From Rhodococcus maanshanensis NBRC 100610 (GTDB lineage: Bacteria > Actinomycetota > Actinomycetes > Mycobacteriales > Mycobacteriaceae), in NCBI RefSeq assembly GCF_001894865.1, contig NZ_BCXA01000006.1, forward strand, positions 62,001 to 126,000: DNA of 64,000 nt, given 5' to 3'. Below, in pieces: positions 40,717-48,007 of this stretch. The position numbers and the translations under genes are program-made. How positions within the stretch are numbered: the first letter of the stretch is position 1; every line of letters starts with the position of its first letter. The notes beneath the pieces are model-generated. The model was not told where the DNA came from, did not search any database, and saw nothing but the letters and a program-made list of their open reading frames with translations.

Positions 40717-41834
40717 CCGAGGCGATCCCGATGATCTACAAGGGCCTCGCGGGTGTCGTGGTCGACACCACCGCGATCTCCAAGGTGGTCCCCGAAACCA
40801 ACTCGCTGACATACCGCGGGTACGCGGTGCAGGACCTCGCGGCGCACTGCAGCTTCGAGGAGGTCGCGTACCTGCTCTGGTACGGCGAGCTTCCCACGCC
40901 CGCACAGTTGGAGCTGATGTGCCAGCGCGAACGCGCGGCGCGCCGGGCCGACCGTTCGCTGCTGTCGCTGCTGGCCAAGATGCCCGACAACTGTCACCCG
41001 ATGGACGTCGTCCGCACCGCGATCAGCTACCTCGGCGCGGAAGACCCAGCGGAGGAGGACAACTCGCGGGAAGAAAACCTGGCGAAGGCGCTGCGGATGA
41101 CCGCGGTGCTCCCGACCATCGTCGCGGCCGACTTCCGGCGCAGGCGCGGGCTCGACCCGATCGCGCCGCACTCGCACCGGGGCTTCGCGGAGAACTTCCT
41201 CAACATGTGCTTCGGCACGGTCCCCGACCCGGCGATCGTGCGGGCCTTCGAGGTCTCGCTGATCCTGTACGCGGAGCACAGCTTCAACGCCTCGACCTTC
41301 GCGGCGCGGGTGGTGACCTCGACCCTGTCGGACATCTACAGCGCGGTGACCGCCGCTATCGGCGCGCTCAAGGGGCCGCTGCACGGCGGCGCCAACGAGG
41401 CCGTCATGCACGACATGCTCGAGATCGCCACCCCCGACCGCGCCGAGGAATGGCTGCTCGCCAAGCTCGCCGCCAAGGAGAAGGTGATGGGCTTCGGCCA
41501 CCGGGTCTACAAGAACGGCGATTCGCGGGTGCCGACGATGAGGTCAGCGCTGGCCGATGTCGCCGAGCGCACCGGCGGCGAGAACTGGCTGCGGATCTAC
41601 GAGATCCTCGAGAAGACGATGGTGAGCGCGACGGGCATCAAGCCGAACCTCGACTTCCCGACCGGGCCCGCGTACTACCTGATGGGTTTCGACGTCGAGA
41701 TGTTCACGCCGATCTTCGTGATGAGCCGCATCACCGGGTGGACCGCGCACATCATCGAGCAGGGCGGCTCCAACGCGCTGATCCGCCCGCTGAGTCAGTA
41801 CTCGGGGGTGCCGCAGCGCACGGTCGTGGCCTGA
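40713..41834 (+). CDS. prpC: 2-methylcitrate synthase
   Basis: The 373-residue citrate synthase family enzyme condenses propionyl-CoA with oxaloacetate. It has the synthase blocks SLTYRGYAVQDLA, LKGPLHGGANEAVM (catalytic His), MGFGHRVYKNGDSR and the Asp region of GIKPNLDFPTGPAYYLMG. The length is that of PrpC rather than of the 430-residue GltA. It is last in prpDBC, overlapping prpB by four bases. Confidence 0.97.
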   Translation: MTEAIPMIYKGLAGVVVDTTAISKVVPETNSLTYRGYAVQDLAAHCSFEEVAYLLWYGELPTPAQLELMCQRERAARRADRSLLSLLAKMPDNCHPMDVVRTAISYLGAEDPAEEDNSREENLAKALRMTAVLPTIVAADFRRRRGLDPIAPHSHRGFAENFLNMCFGTVPDPAIVRAFEVSLILYAEHSFNASTFAARVVTSTLSDIYSAVTAAIGALKGPLHGGANEAVMHDMLEIATPDRAEEWLLAKLAAKEKVMGFGHRVYKNGDSRVPTMRSALADVAERTGGENWLRIYEILEKTMVSATGIKPNLDFPTGPAYYLMGFDVEMFTPIFVMSRITGWTAHIIEQGGSNALIRPLSQYSGVPQRTVVA

Positions 41835-41841
41835 GCCCGGG

Positions 41842-42561
41842 TCAGCAGGCTCGCAGGGCACCGCGCAACGCCTCGGCGGACGCCCTGTCGATCGGCAGCC
41901 CGTACTCCCGGAGCACCGAGGTGAAACGGTGCGCGTAGTCGCAGCGGAACGCCTCGTTGGGCGGCATCCAACTGGCGGGGGTGTGCGAGGCCTTGGCGAA
42001 GTTCGCCTCCCCCGCCACCGCGATCAGGTTCGCGGGGTCGTTCGCGAACCTGGCGCGGCGCTCCGGAGTCCAGGTGTTCGCGCCCATGTCCCAGGCGAGA
42101 GCCAGCGAGACGATGTGATCGATCTGAACGGCGCTGCTGGTGTCTTCGCCGTGCTGGAAGGCGATCACGGCGCCGCTGTACGGGTCGTGCAGGGTCCCGC
42201 TCCTGACCGCCCATGGACAGCGCCAGATGTCGAAGTTCACCCTGTCCACCAGGTCGCGCTCGAGGATGTCGTTGCGGGTGTCGCAGCCGTTGTGGCCCAG
42301 CGGCGCGTCGGTGTCATCCGCCCACGCGGGGCCGAAGTCGCCGCGGTCGTAGCCCGGCACCTTGGTGCGCCTTTCCACCACCGCGATGCCCGCCAGCGGG
42401 TCGGGTGCCGGTTCACCGGGTGGTTCGGCGCTCACGGCGCCGGACCCGCCCGGCCCCTCGGAGTCCGATCCGCGGGACTGCAGAAACCCGACGACGACCA
42501 GGATCACGATGGCGAGCACCACGACGACCCCGAGACCACCGCGAAACCCCATACGCCGCAC
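41842..42561 (-). CDS. Secreted or membrane-anchored DUF1524-type HNH nuclease
   Basis: This 239-residue protein has an N-terminal membrane helix or signal anchor (GGLGVVVVLAIVILVVVGFL) and a Ser/Gly/Pro-rich linker. The nuclease domain has GHNGCDTRNDILERDL, the His-containing core VQIDHIVSLALAWDMGA and the downstream DPANLIAVAGEANFAK. The pattern is that of the GmrSD C-terminal/DUF1524 nuclease family in its exported form. It is likely to degrade extracellular DNA for nutrients or competition. It is convergent with prpC (7 bases apart). Confidence 0.85.
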   Translation of the reverse strand: MRRMGFRGGLGVVVVLAIVILVVVGFLQSRGSDSEGPGGSGAVSAEPPGEPAPDPLAGIAVVERRTKVPGYDRGDFGPAWADDTDAPLGHNGCDTRNDILERDLVDRVNFDIWRCPWAVRSGTLHDPYSGAVIAFQHGEDTSSAVQIDHIVSLALAWDMGANTWTPERRARFANDPANLIAVAGEANFAKASHTPASWMPPNEAFRCDYAHRFTSVLREYGLPIDRASAEALRGALRAC

Positions 42562-42634
42562 GGCGTTCAGTATGCGTGAGGCGACGCCGTCAGGTGCCGC
42601 ATCTCGGACGCGGCCGCTGCCCGACCCGCCGTCC

Positions 42635-43921
42635 TCAGCCGGCCGTGTTCACCGTATCGCCCCGGCGGGCGACATCGGACCGCGGCGGCGGGTCCAGCCG
42701 ACCCGAACGCTCGAGCAGATACAGGAAACCGACACAGGCGATGCCGATGAGCGTGAGCACCGCCCACGTCAGCGCCCCAAGCCCGGCCTCGCGGGCCCGC
42801 CCGAACACCGCGCCCGTGCCGAGATTCCCGAGCAGGATGCCCACCCCCACAACCGTGTTGTAGAAGCCGTAATGCGTCGCGACGAGTCGATTGCCCGACA
42901 GCGCGACGATCGTGTCCATCTCGAAGGGGAACACCGCGGCCGTCCCGACCGCCAGCAGGCCCGCCGTCAGCAGCACCGCGCCCACCGCGGACCACCATCC
43001 GAGGCCGGTCCCCGGCACCACGATCAGCGGCACGAACGCCGCTGCCATGACTGCCATCCCGACGACCAGGCTTCGGCCCGAACCCCACCGCCGGGCGAAC
43101 CACGACGTGATCCGCAGCTGACCCGCGATCGCCACGGTCCCCGACAGGACGAACATCGCGGTCACCAACGCGGTCTCGGCACGGGGTTCCCCCGCCACGA
43201 CCGCCGCCTGCAACGGCAGTGCGAGGTAGACCTGGAACGAGAGCACATACGACCCGATCATCGCCACCGCGAACAGCACGAACGGACGATTCGACACGAC
43301 CACTCGCCAGTCGTCGAGCACGGACGTTCGAGCCACCACCGACTCACCCCTGCGCGTCGGCAGGACCCAGATCTGCACAACGGTCAGGACCGCGAACACC
43401 GCCGCCGCGACCATGGCGGTGGCGCGGAAATCCAAGGCCGTCAGCGCGAGTCCCACGAGGGGCCCGAGCAGGATCCCCGCCTGATAGAAGACGTTGAACA
43501 CCGCGAAGGCCTCAACGCGGCGTGGCCCCGAGTCCGCGGCGAGGTACGCGCGCACCGCGGGATTGAACAGTGCCCCGGCGAATCCCGTCGCGACCGCGGC
43601 CACGAGGACCGCGGGCAGCGAATCCACCATCGCGAGCAGGAGGAAACCGCCGGTGCGCAAAAGGCATCCGGCGACGATCAGCGGTTTGTACCCCCATCGA
43701 TCGGCCAGCGTGCCGCCGACCAGGAACATGCCCTGCTGGGAGAAGTTGCGGACCCCGAGCACGAGCCCGACCGCCCAGGCCGCCAGCCCGAGCGGGCCCG
43801 CGAGATACCCCGCGAGGTACGGCATCAGCATGTAGAAGCCGATGTTGATCGAGAACTGGTTGACCATCAGGACCCGGCTCGGCCGGTCGAAGCTCCGGAA
43901 CTGGTCGACGAGCCGCCTCAT
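42635..43921 (-). CDS. MFS transporter, probable amino-acid-derivative exporter
   Basis: The 428-residue protein has about twelve membrane segments and an MFS signature in the loop after the second segment ([15 protein letters not shown]). The ATG at 43921 overlaps the stop of the upstream PLP enzyme by four bases (ATGA), so the two are translationally coupled and should act together. The obvious idea is that the transporter exports the product of the PLP enzyme or removes a toxic intermediate. A longer start at 43966 would overlap that gene by 49 bases and is not preferred. Confidence 0.88.
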   Translation of the reverse strand: MRRLVDQFRSFDRPSRVLMVNQFSINIGFYMLMPYLAGYLAGPLGLAAWAVGLVLGVRNFSQQGMFLVGGTLADRWGYKPLIVAGCLLRTGGFLLLAMVDSLPAVLVAAVATGFAGALFNPAVRAYLAADSGPRRVEAFAVFNVFYQAGILLGPLVGLALTALDFRATAMVAAAVFAVLTVVQIWVLPTRRGESVVARTSVLDDWRVVVSNRPFVLFAVAMIGSYVLSFQVYLALPLQAAVVAGEPRAETALVTAMFVLSGTVAIAGQLRITSWFARRWGSGRSLVVGMAVMAAAFVPLIVVPGTGLGWWSAVGAVLLTAGLLAVGTAAVFPFEMDTIVALSGNRLVATHYGFYNTVVGVGILLGNLGTGAVFGRAREAGLGALTWAVLTLIGIACVGFLYLLERSGRLDPPPRSDVARRGDTVNTAG

Positions 43922-45051
43922 GCGTCCGGCCCGCTCGGATCGACGACGGTGGCGCAGCGGGTCCATCGGTCCACGACCTGGTCATCGGGTCGGTGGATCG
44001 TCAGCGGCTCGGCAGGCGGGGGGCCGCCGAGCAGCCCGTTCGACGCGCAGAATTCGTCGTTGTAGACGGTGTCGAAGTATCGCTGCGGCCCGTCCGGGAA
44101 GATCGCGGCCACGCGGACGTCGGGGGCCGAGTTCCGCGCCACCCAGCCCGCGGTCAGTGCGACGGCTCCTACGCTCCACCCACCACTCGCGTGATGGGTC
44201 GCGGCCAGGGTCCGGCACGACCACACCGCCTCCGACGGCGCCACCCAATGGACCTCATCGAACGCCGGGTAGTCGACGTTCGCCGGATAGATGCTCGACC
44301 CGAGGCCGCGCATGATCCGGGTGCCTGCAGGCTGCCCGAAGATCGTCGAGCCGACCGTGTCCACCCCGACCAGCCTGAGATCGGGACAGTACTGGCGCAG
44401 AACCCTGGCGACACCGGCCGAGTGCCCTCCGGTCCCAACCGAACAGACCAGCACGTCGACCCTGCCGAGCTGCGCGATCATCTCGAGCGCCAGCGACGCG
44501 TAGGCGTCGACGTTGTCGGGGTTCTGGTACTGATCCGGGCACCAGGATCCGGGGTGTCGTTCGAGGAGCTCGCGCACCCTGTCGCGCCGCGCCTGCTGCC
44601 ACCCACCGGTCGCGTGCGGTTCGGTGACCAACTCCACCGACGCCCCGTAGGCGGCGAGCAGATGGTGCACGATCGGTTCCATTCCCGGGTCGGTGACGAG
44701 CGTGACCGGGTGTCGGTGCACGATCCCGGCCAGTGCGAGACCGAGGCCCAATGTGCCGCTTGTTGATTCGATGATCATCGCGCCGGGAGCCAGATCGCCC
44801 CTGCGCCGCGCCTGTTCCACCATGTACAGCGCAGGCCGGTCCTTCATCCCGCCGGGATTGGCACCCTCGAGTTTCGCCCAGAACCCGCGGCCTGCGTCGG
44901 CGAAGGGTTCGCCGATCCAGAGCACGGGCGTGTTCCCCACCATCGTGCTCGGCCTCGGGCAGCGCCCGGCGGTGGTCAGCAGCTGCGCCGCAGGCGCCGC
45001 AACGGAGTCGGTCGGCGGCATGGTGTCGATCGTGGTCGCGAACGTGTTCAT
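43918..45051 (-). CDS. PLP-dependent cysteine synthase-like protein (SbnA-type)
   Basis: This 377-residue fold-type II PLP enzyme has the Schiff-base lysine (Lys70) in [13 protein letters not shown], the substrate loop ESTSGTLG (95-102), the phosphate cup [10 protein letters not shown] (205-214) and a conserved end [12 protein letters not shown]. Three sites differ from housekeeping cysteine synthases: the Ser-Ile before the lysine is reduced to one Met, the loop has T-L instead of N-T, and the C-terminal PDSG is PDG-P. These features resemble SbnA-like enzymes that join amino acids and make diaminopropionate. The exact reaction is not known. It is coupled to an MFS transporter. Confidence 0.75.
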   Translation of the reverse strand: MNTFATTIDTMPPTDSVAAPAAQLLTTAGRCPRPSTMVGNTPVLWIGEPFADAGRGFWAKLEGANPGGMKDRPALYMVEQARRRGDLAPGAMIIESTSGTLGLGLALAGIVHRHPVTLVTDPGMEPIVHHLLAAYGASVELVTEPHATGGWQQARRDRVRELLERHPGSWCPDQYQNPDNVDAYASLALEMIAQLGRVDVLVCSVGTGGHSAGVARVLRQYCPDLRLVGVDTVGSTIFGQPAGTRIMRGLGSSIYPANVDYPAFDEVHWVAPSEAVWSCRTLAATHHASGGWSVGAVALTAGWVARNSAPDVRVAAIFPDGPQRYFDTVYNDEFCASNGLLGGPPPAEPLTIHRPDDQVVDRWTRCATVVDPSGPDA

Positions 45052-45156
45052 GTGACATCAAGTCCCTGTGTGTCGGCTGCGCCGCGCGCAGTCGGTGTGA
45101 TCGGAGGTCGCGGTGACGGACCGCCGAGAAGAACTCGGGTGTCCGTCTGGAACCGA

Positions 45157-45552
45157 TCAGCACCTGTCGATGCACAGCTCGATCAACACGGCGCGCCCCT
45201 GGCGCGCGGGTTCGGACACCGCGGGCGGGGCTCGCGAGGACGGCGCGGACCACAAAACCGTTGCGACCGCCACCGCGACGATCGCCACCACGACGGCCAG
45301 CAGCCTCAGCGGGTTGTCGACGCGCGGCAACGACGCGATGGCGTGCTCGGCGTGCGCCGCGTGCCCGAGGACATCACCGATGTGGGCATGCGCGGGTGAG
45401 AGTTCCGTTTCGATCGTCGACGCCGACAGCACGTGCGTCGACCCGGACTCGCGGCCGTGTTCGACCGCGAACACGCACTGCGCGATCGTGTGGGCGAGCA
45501 GATAGGCGACGCCGACCAGAATCGCCGCCCGCACGCGGGGCCGTCCGATCAC
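45157..45552 (-). CDS. His-rich small membrane protein of the BlaI-M56 operon
   Basis: This 131-residue protein starts at the GTG at 45552 that overlaps the M56 protease stop by four bases (GTGA). It has an N-terminal membrane helix (AAILVGVAYLLAHTIAQCVF), an extracytoplasmic loop with many histidines (SPAHAHIGDVLGHAAHAEHA), a second helix (LRLLAVVVAIVAVAVATVLW) and a short tail with two cysteines. It is not recognised. The histidines could bind metal (copper or zinc). It is the third gene of the operon and probably a partner or substrate of the protease. Confidence 0.7.
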   Translation of the reverse strand: MIGRPRVRAAILVGVAYLLAHTIAQCVFAVEHGRESGSTHVLSASTIETELSPAHAHIGDVLGHAAHAEHAIASLPRVDNPLRLLAVVVAIVAVAVATVLWSAPSSRAPPAVSEPARQGRAVLIELCIDRC

Positions 45553-46493
45553 AGGACCACCGGCGGGCACCACATCGCGCCTGCACCGGCCATCAGCGCG
45601 GGAACCAGGGCGAGCAGGACACTCGCGGCGGCGAGCCGGGCCCGCGCGCGGCCCCGGTCCGGCGCGGGCAGCGACGCCGCCAGCCGACCGGCCCGGTCGA
45701 GGACGGCGACGGAGGTGGCACCCATCCCCTCGGCGGGAGCAGGACCCGACCCGGCAAGGGCGATCAGTCCGGCGAGAAGCGCGCTCCTACCGTGGATCCG
45801 GGTCGCCGCGTCGTCGGCGCACATCTCCAGCAGCCGCGAGACCTCGGCTGCCCCTGCGCTGAACAGGGCCACCCGCGGCAGCGTCTCGGCCAGCACCCGG
45901 AGCACCGCAACCAATTGCGGGTGATGCCCGTTCAGGTGGGCTCGCTCATGCGCGAGAACGGCGTCGAGTTCGTGTGCGCCGAGCGCTTCCAGGGCGGAAC
46001 TGGTGACGATGATGACGCTCGGACGCCCGGGAACGCAGTAGGCCGCCCGTTCCCCTGCGTCCAGGACGAGGGCGTCGACCCCCCGGACGCGTCGCGCCAC
46101 CAGCCGGGCGTCGCGCGCGTGTGCGTGGGTCCGTCTGCGCGTCGTGATCAGGCCGCGAACCAGCCGCCACCCCACGACGGCCGCCGCCGCGCTCGCGGAC
46201 GCGAGCAGGCCGATCTGCACCCCGACGGCCACCCCGTCGCCGGCGAGCTCGCGCAACCACCGAAGGCAGGATCCGACGACCCCCGCGCCCGAGGCGGGGA
46301 TCGCATGCGACAGTTCGACGGCCAGCAGTGCGGCCCCGGTGATCCACGACGCCAGCGCACCCGCGATGGCGGTCGTCCAGGCGGCGACCCCGAGCCGGGG
46401 GGCGTTGCCCCGGTGCGTGAGCCGGATCAGTAAAGAGGGCGCGAACACGGCGATCAGCACCGAGTACAGCAGCAGGAACGCCCCCATTCCCAT
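45549..46493 (-). CDS. M56 family (BlaR1/MecR1-like) membrane metalloprotease
   Basis: The 314-residue protein has about four membrane helices and the zinc-protease motif AHERAHLNGH (His-Glu-x-x-His form) in a cytoplasmic loop, with a conserved ELDAVLAHE before it. It lacks a C-terminal penicillin-binding sensor domain, so it is the short form common in actinobacteria. In the best studied systems BlaR1 cleaves BlaI on signal. Its start shares one base with the blaI stop (TGATG). Confidence 0.9.
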   Translation of the reverse strand: MGMGAFLLLYSVLIAVFAPSLLIRLTHRGNAPRLGVAAWTTAIAGALASWITGAALLAVELSHAIPASGAGVVGSCLRWLRELAGDGVAVGVQIGLLASASAAAAVVGWRLVRGLITTRRRTHAHARDARLVARRVRGVDALVLDAGERAAYCVPGRPSVIIVTSSALEALGAHELDAVLAHERAHLNGHHPQLVAVLRVLAETLPRVALFSAGAAEVSRLLEMCADDAATRIHGRSALLAGLIALAGSGPAPAEGMGATSVAVLDRAGRLAASLPAPDRGRARARLAAASVLLALVPALMAGAGAMWCPPVVL

Positions 46494-46867
46494 CAGGCGC
46501 CCCCGGGATCGGCGAGGCGACGCAGCGCGTCCCGCAGCGTCGCCGATTCCTCTTCGCTCATCTGCTCAAGGAAATGCGTCAGGACGACATCGGATCGGCC
46601 GCCACCCTCGAAGGCCTCGCGCATCAGCCGCGCGGTGTGTTGCTCCCGCGTCAGCGTGGGCCAATAGGCGAAGGCCTTGCCTACGCGTTCACGCTCGAGC
46701 CAGCCCTTGCGGTGCAGGTTGTCCATCGTGGACATCACCGTGGTGTAGGCGATCTCGCGGTCCGCCAAGAGGTCGTCGAAGACCTCACGCACCGTCGTCG
46801 CCCCCTCGCGGCTCCACAGCCGATCCATCACGGCCGCCTCGAGCTCGCCGAACCCCCGCACCCGCAC
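46493..46867 (-). CDS. BlaI/MecI/CopY family transcriptional repressor
   Basis: This 124-residue winged-helix repressor has the family DNA-binding block LEAAVMDRLWSREGATTVREV and TVMSTMDNLHRKGWLERE, with an acidic helical dimerisation tail. It is cleaved by M56 proteases in known systems. It is first in a three-gene operon and faces the M23 peptidase gene across a gap holding a near-perfect 26-base palindrome. Confidence 0.93.
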   Translation of the reverse strand: MRVRGFGELEAAVMDRLWSREGATTVREVFDDLLADREIAYTTVMSTMDNLHRKGWLERERVGKAFAYWPTLTREQHTARLMREAFEGGGRSDVVLTHFLEQMSEEESATLRDALRRLADPGGA

Positions 46868-46916
46868 CGTTGTCCCCCTCTTCCATCCGCCGCCACGGGC
46901 GGAACGACCAATTCAC

Positions 46917-46942
46917 CTACTACCTACGTACGTAAATAGTAG
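46917..46942. promoter_or_regulatory. BlaI-type operator between blaI and the M23 peptidase gene
   Basis: CTACTACCTACGT followed by ACGTAAATAGTAG is a palindrome with 11 of 13 pairs. The TACTA...TAGTA outer ends match the BlaI/MecI operator pattern (TACTA/TGTAGTA). A -10-like TAGATT (46940-46945) for the M23 gene overlaps it. It lies 49 bases before blaI and 64 bases before the peptidase gene, so both could be repressed. Confidence 0.75.
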
Positions 46943-47006
46943 ATTACCCTGACCCGGTCCGGCACGACCGTCGCCGGGCCCGGCAGCTCAGACGGAAGGC
47001 CACCAG

Positions 47007-47972
47007 ATGCGCCCGACGAGTATTCGTGTCGCCCATCGACGATTCGCCCGGTCGACGGCCGGTGTCCTCGCCGCCGCCATCGCGGCGGCGCTGACCGCAG
47101 GGACCGCGGCCGCCGCAGCACCACGTCCGGATGGCGCAGACCCCTCACTCGTGGGGTTGGTCGCGGGCCTGCTGTCCTCGACACCCGACGAGGCGGCCGA
47201 CACCCTCGTCGATCCCGCCCTGTGGCAGACGATCGCGAACATCACCAGCGACAGCCTGGAGAACGCGGAGGCGAACGGATCGCTCGCGGACCTCGTGTCG
47301 GCACAGCGTGGACTCTCCGAATGCCTGAGCCCCTACGGCGCCGCCGATGCGGAGCTTGCGGTCGCGGCCTGCTCGGACGAGTTCACGGCAATCGATCCGA
47401 TGCTCATCGTTCGATTGCTCGCCGCCATCGATCTCGGTAAGACTGACGGCGAGCATCCGGGCCACCACGCGGGCACCGCAACGCTGCCGGACGAGAATCT
47501 CTCCGGCGAAACGGATTCGGAGCCGGCGGTGACCGAGGACGACACCGGGGGCCGGACGGGGAGCGACCCGTCGACCCGCCGCGTCGTGGCACCGACCGCG
47601 GGCAGTGTCACCTCGACCTTCGGAGACGGTCGCAGGCACGCGGGCATCGACATCGCGAACACGCTCGGATCGCCGATCGTCGCGGTCGCGGACGGCGAGG
47701 TGATCAGCGCGGGTCCGGCCAAGGGCTTCGGGCTGTGGGTCCGCATCCGGCACGACGACGGAACCGTGACCACCTACGGCCACAACAACGACAACACGGT
47801 GTCGGTCGGCCAGCGGGTCAGGGCCGGTCAGCGGATCGCGACGGTCGGCAATCGCGGCAACTCCACCGGTCCGCACCTGCATTTCGAGGTGGAATCGCCG
47901 TCCGGAGACACCGTCGATCCCCTGGAGTGGTTGACGGCGCGGGGCGCGTCGGTCCTCGGTCCGGAGGACTGA
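47007..47972 (+). CDS. Secreted M23 family metallopeptidase
   Basis: The 321-residue product has a signal peptide (STAGVLAAAIAAALTAGTAAAA), a 150-residue N-terminal region with two cysteines (SECLSPYG, AACSDEF) and an acidic linker. The C-terminal LytM domain has its zinc ligands in RHAGIDIANTLG (His and Asp) and GPHLHFEVES, with the YGHNN catalytic segment. It should cleave peptidoglycan cross-links. The shared operator with blaI suggests that its expression responds to cell-wall stress. Confidence 0.92.
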   Translation: MRPTSIRVAHRRFARSTAGVLAAAIAAALTAGTAAAAAPRPDGADPSLVGLVAGLLSSTPDEAADTLVDPALWQTIANITSDSLENAEANGSLADLVSAQRGLSECLSPYGAADAELAVAACSDEFTAIDPMLIVRLLAAIDLGKTDGEHPGHHAGTATLPDENLSGETDSEPAVTEDDTGGRTGSDPSTRRVVAPTAGSVTSTFGDGRRHAGIDIANTLGSPIVAVADGEVISAGPAKGFGLWVRIRHDDGTVTTYGHNNDNTVSVGQRVRAGQRIATVGNRGNSTGPHLHFEVESPSGDTVDPLEWLTARGASVLGPED

Positions 47973-47986
47973 TCGGGGCACTCGGG

Positions 47987-48006
47987 CGCGCGGCGATCAC
48001 CGCGCG
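47987..48006. terminator. Hairpin between the M23 gene and recG
   Basis: A 7-base perfect inverted repeat with a 6-base loop (CGCGCGG, CGATCA, CCGCGCG) fills the 35-base gap between the converging genes. It probably serves both. Confidence 0.45.
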
Positions 48007-48007
48007 G

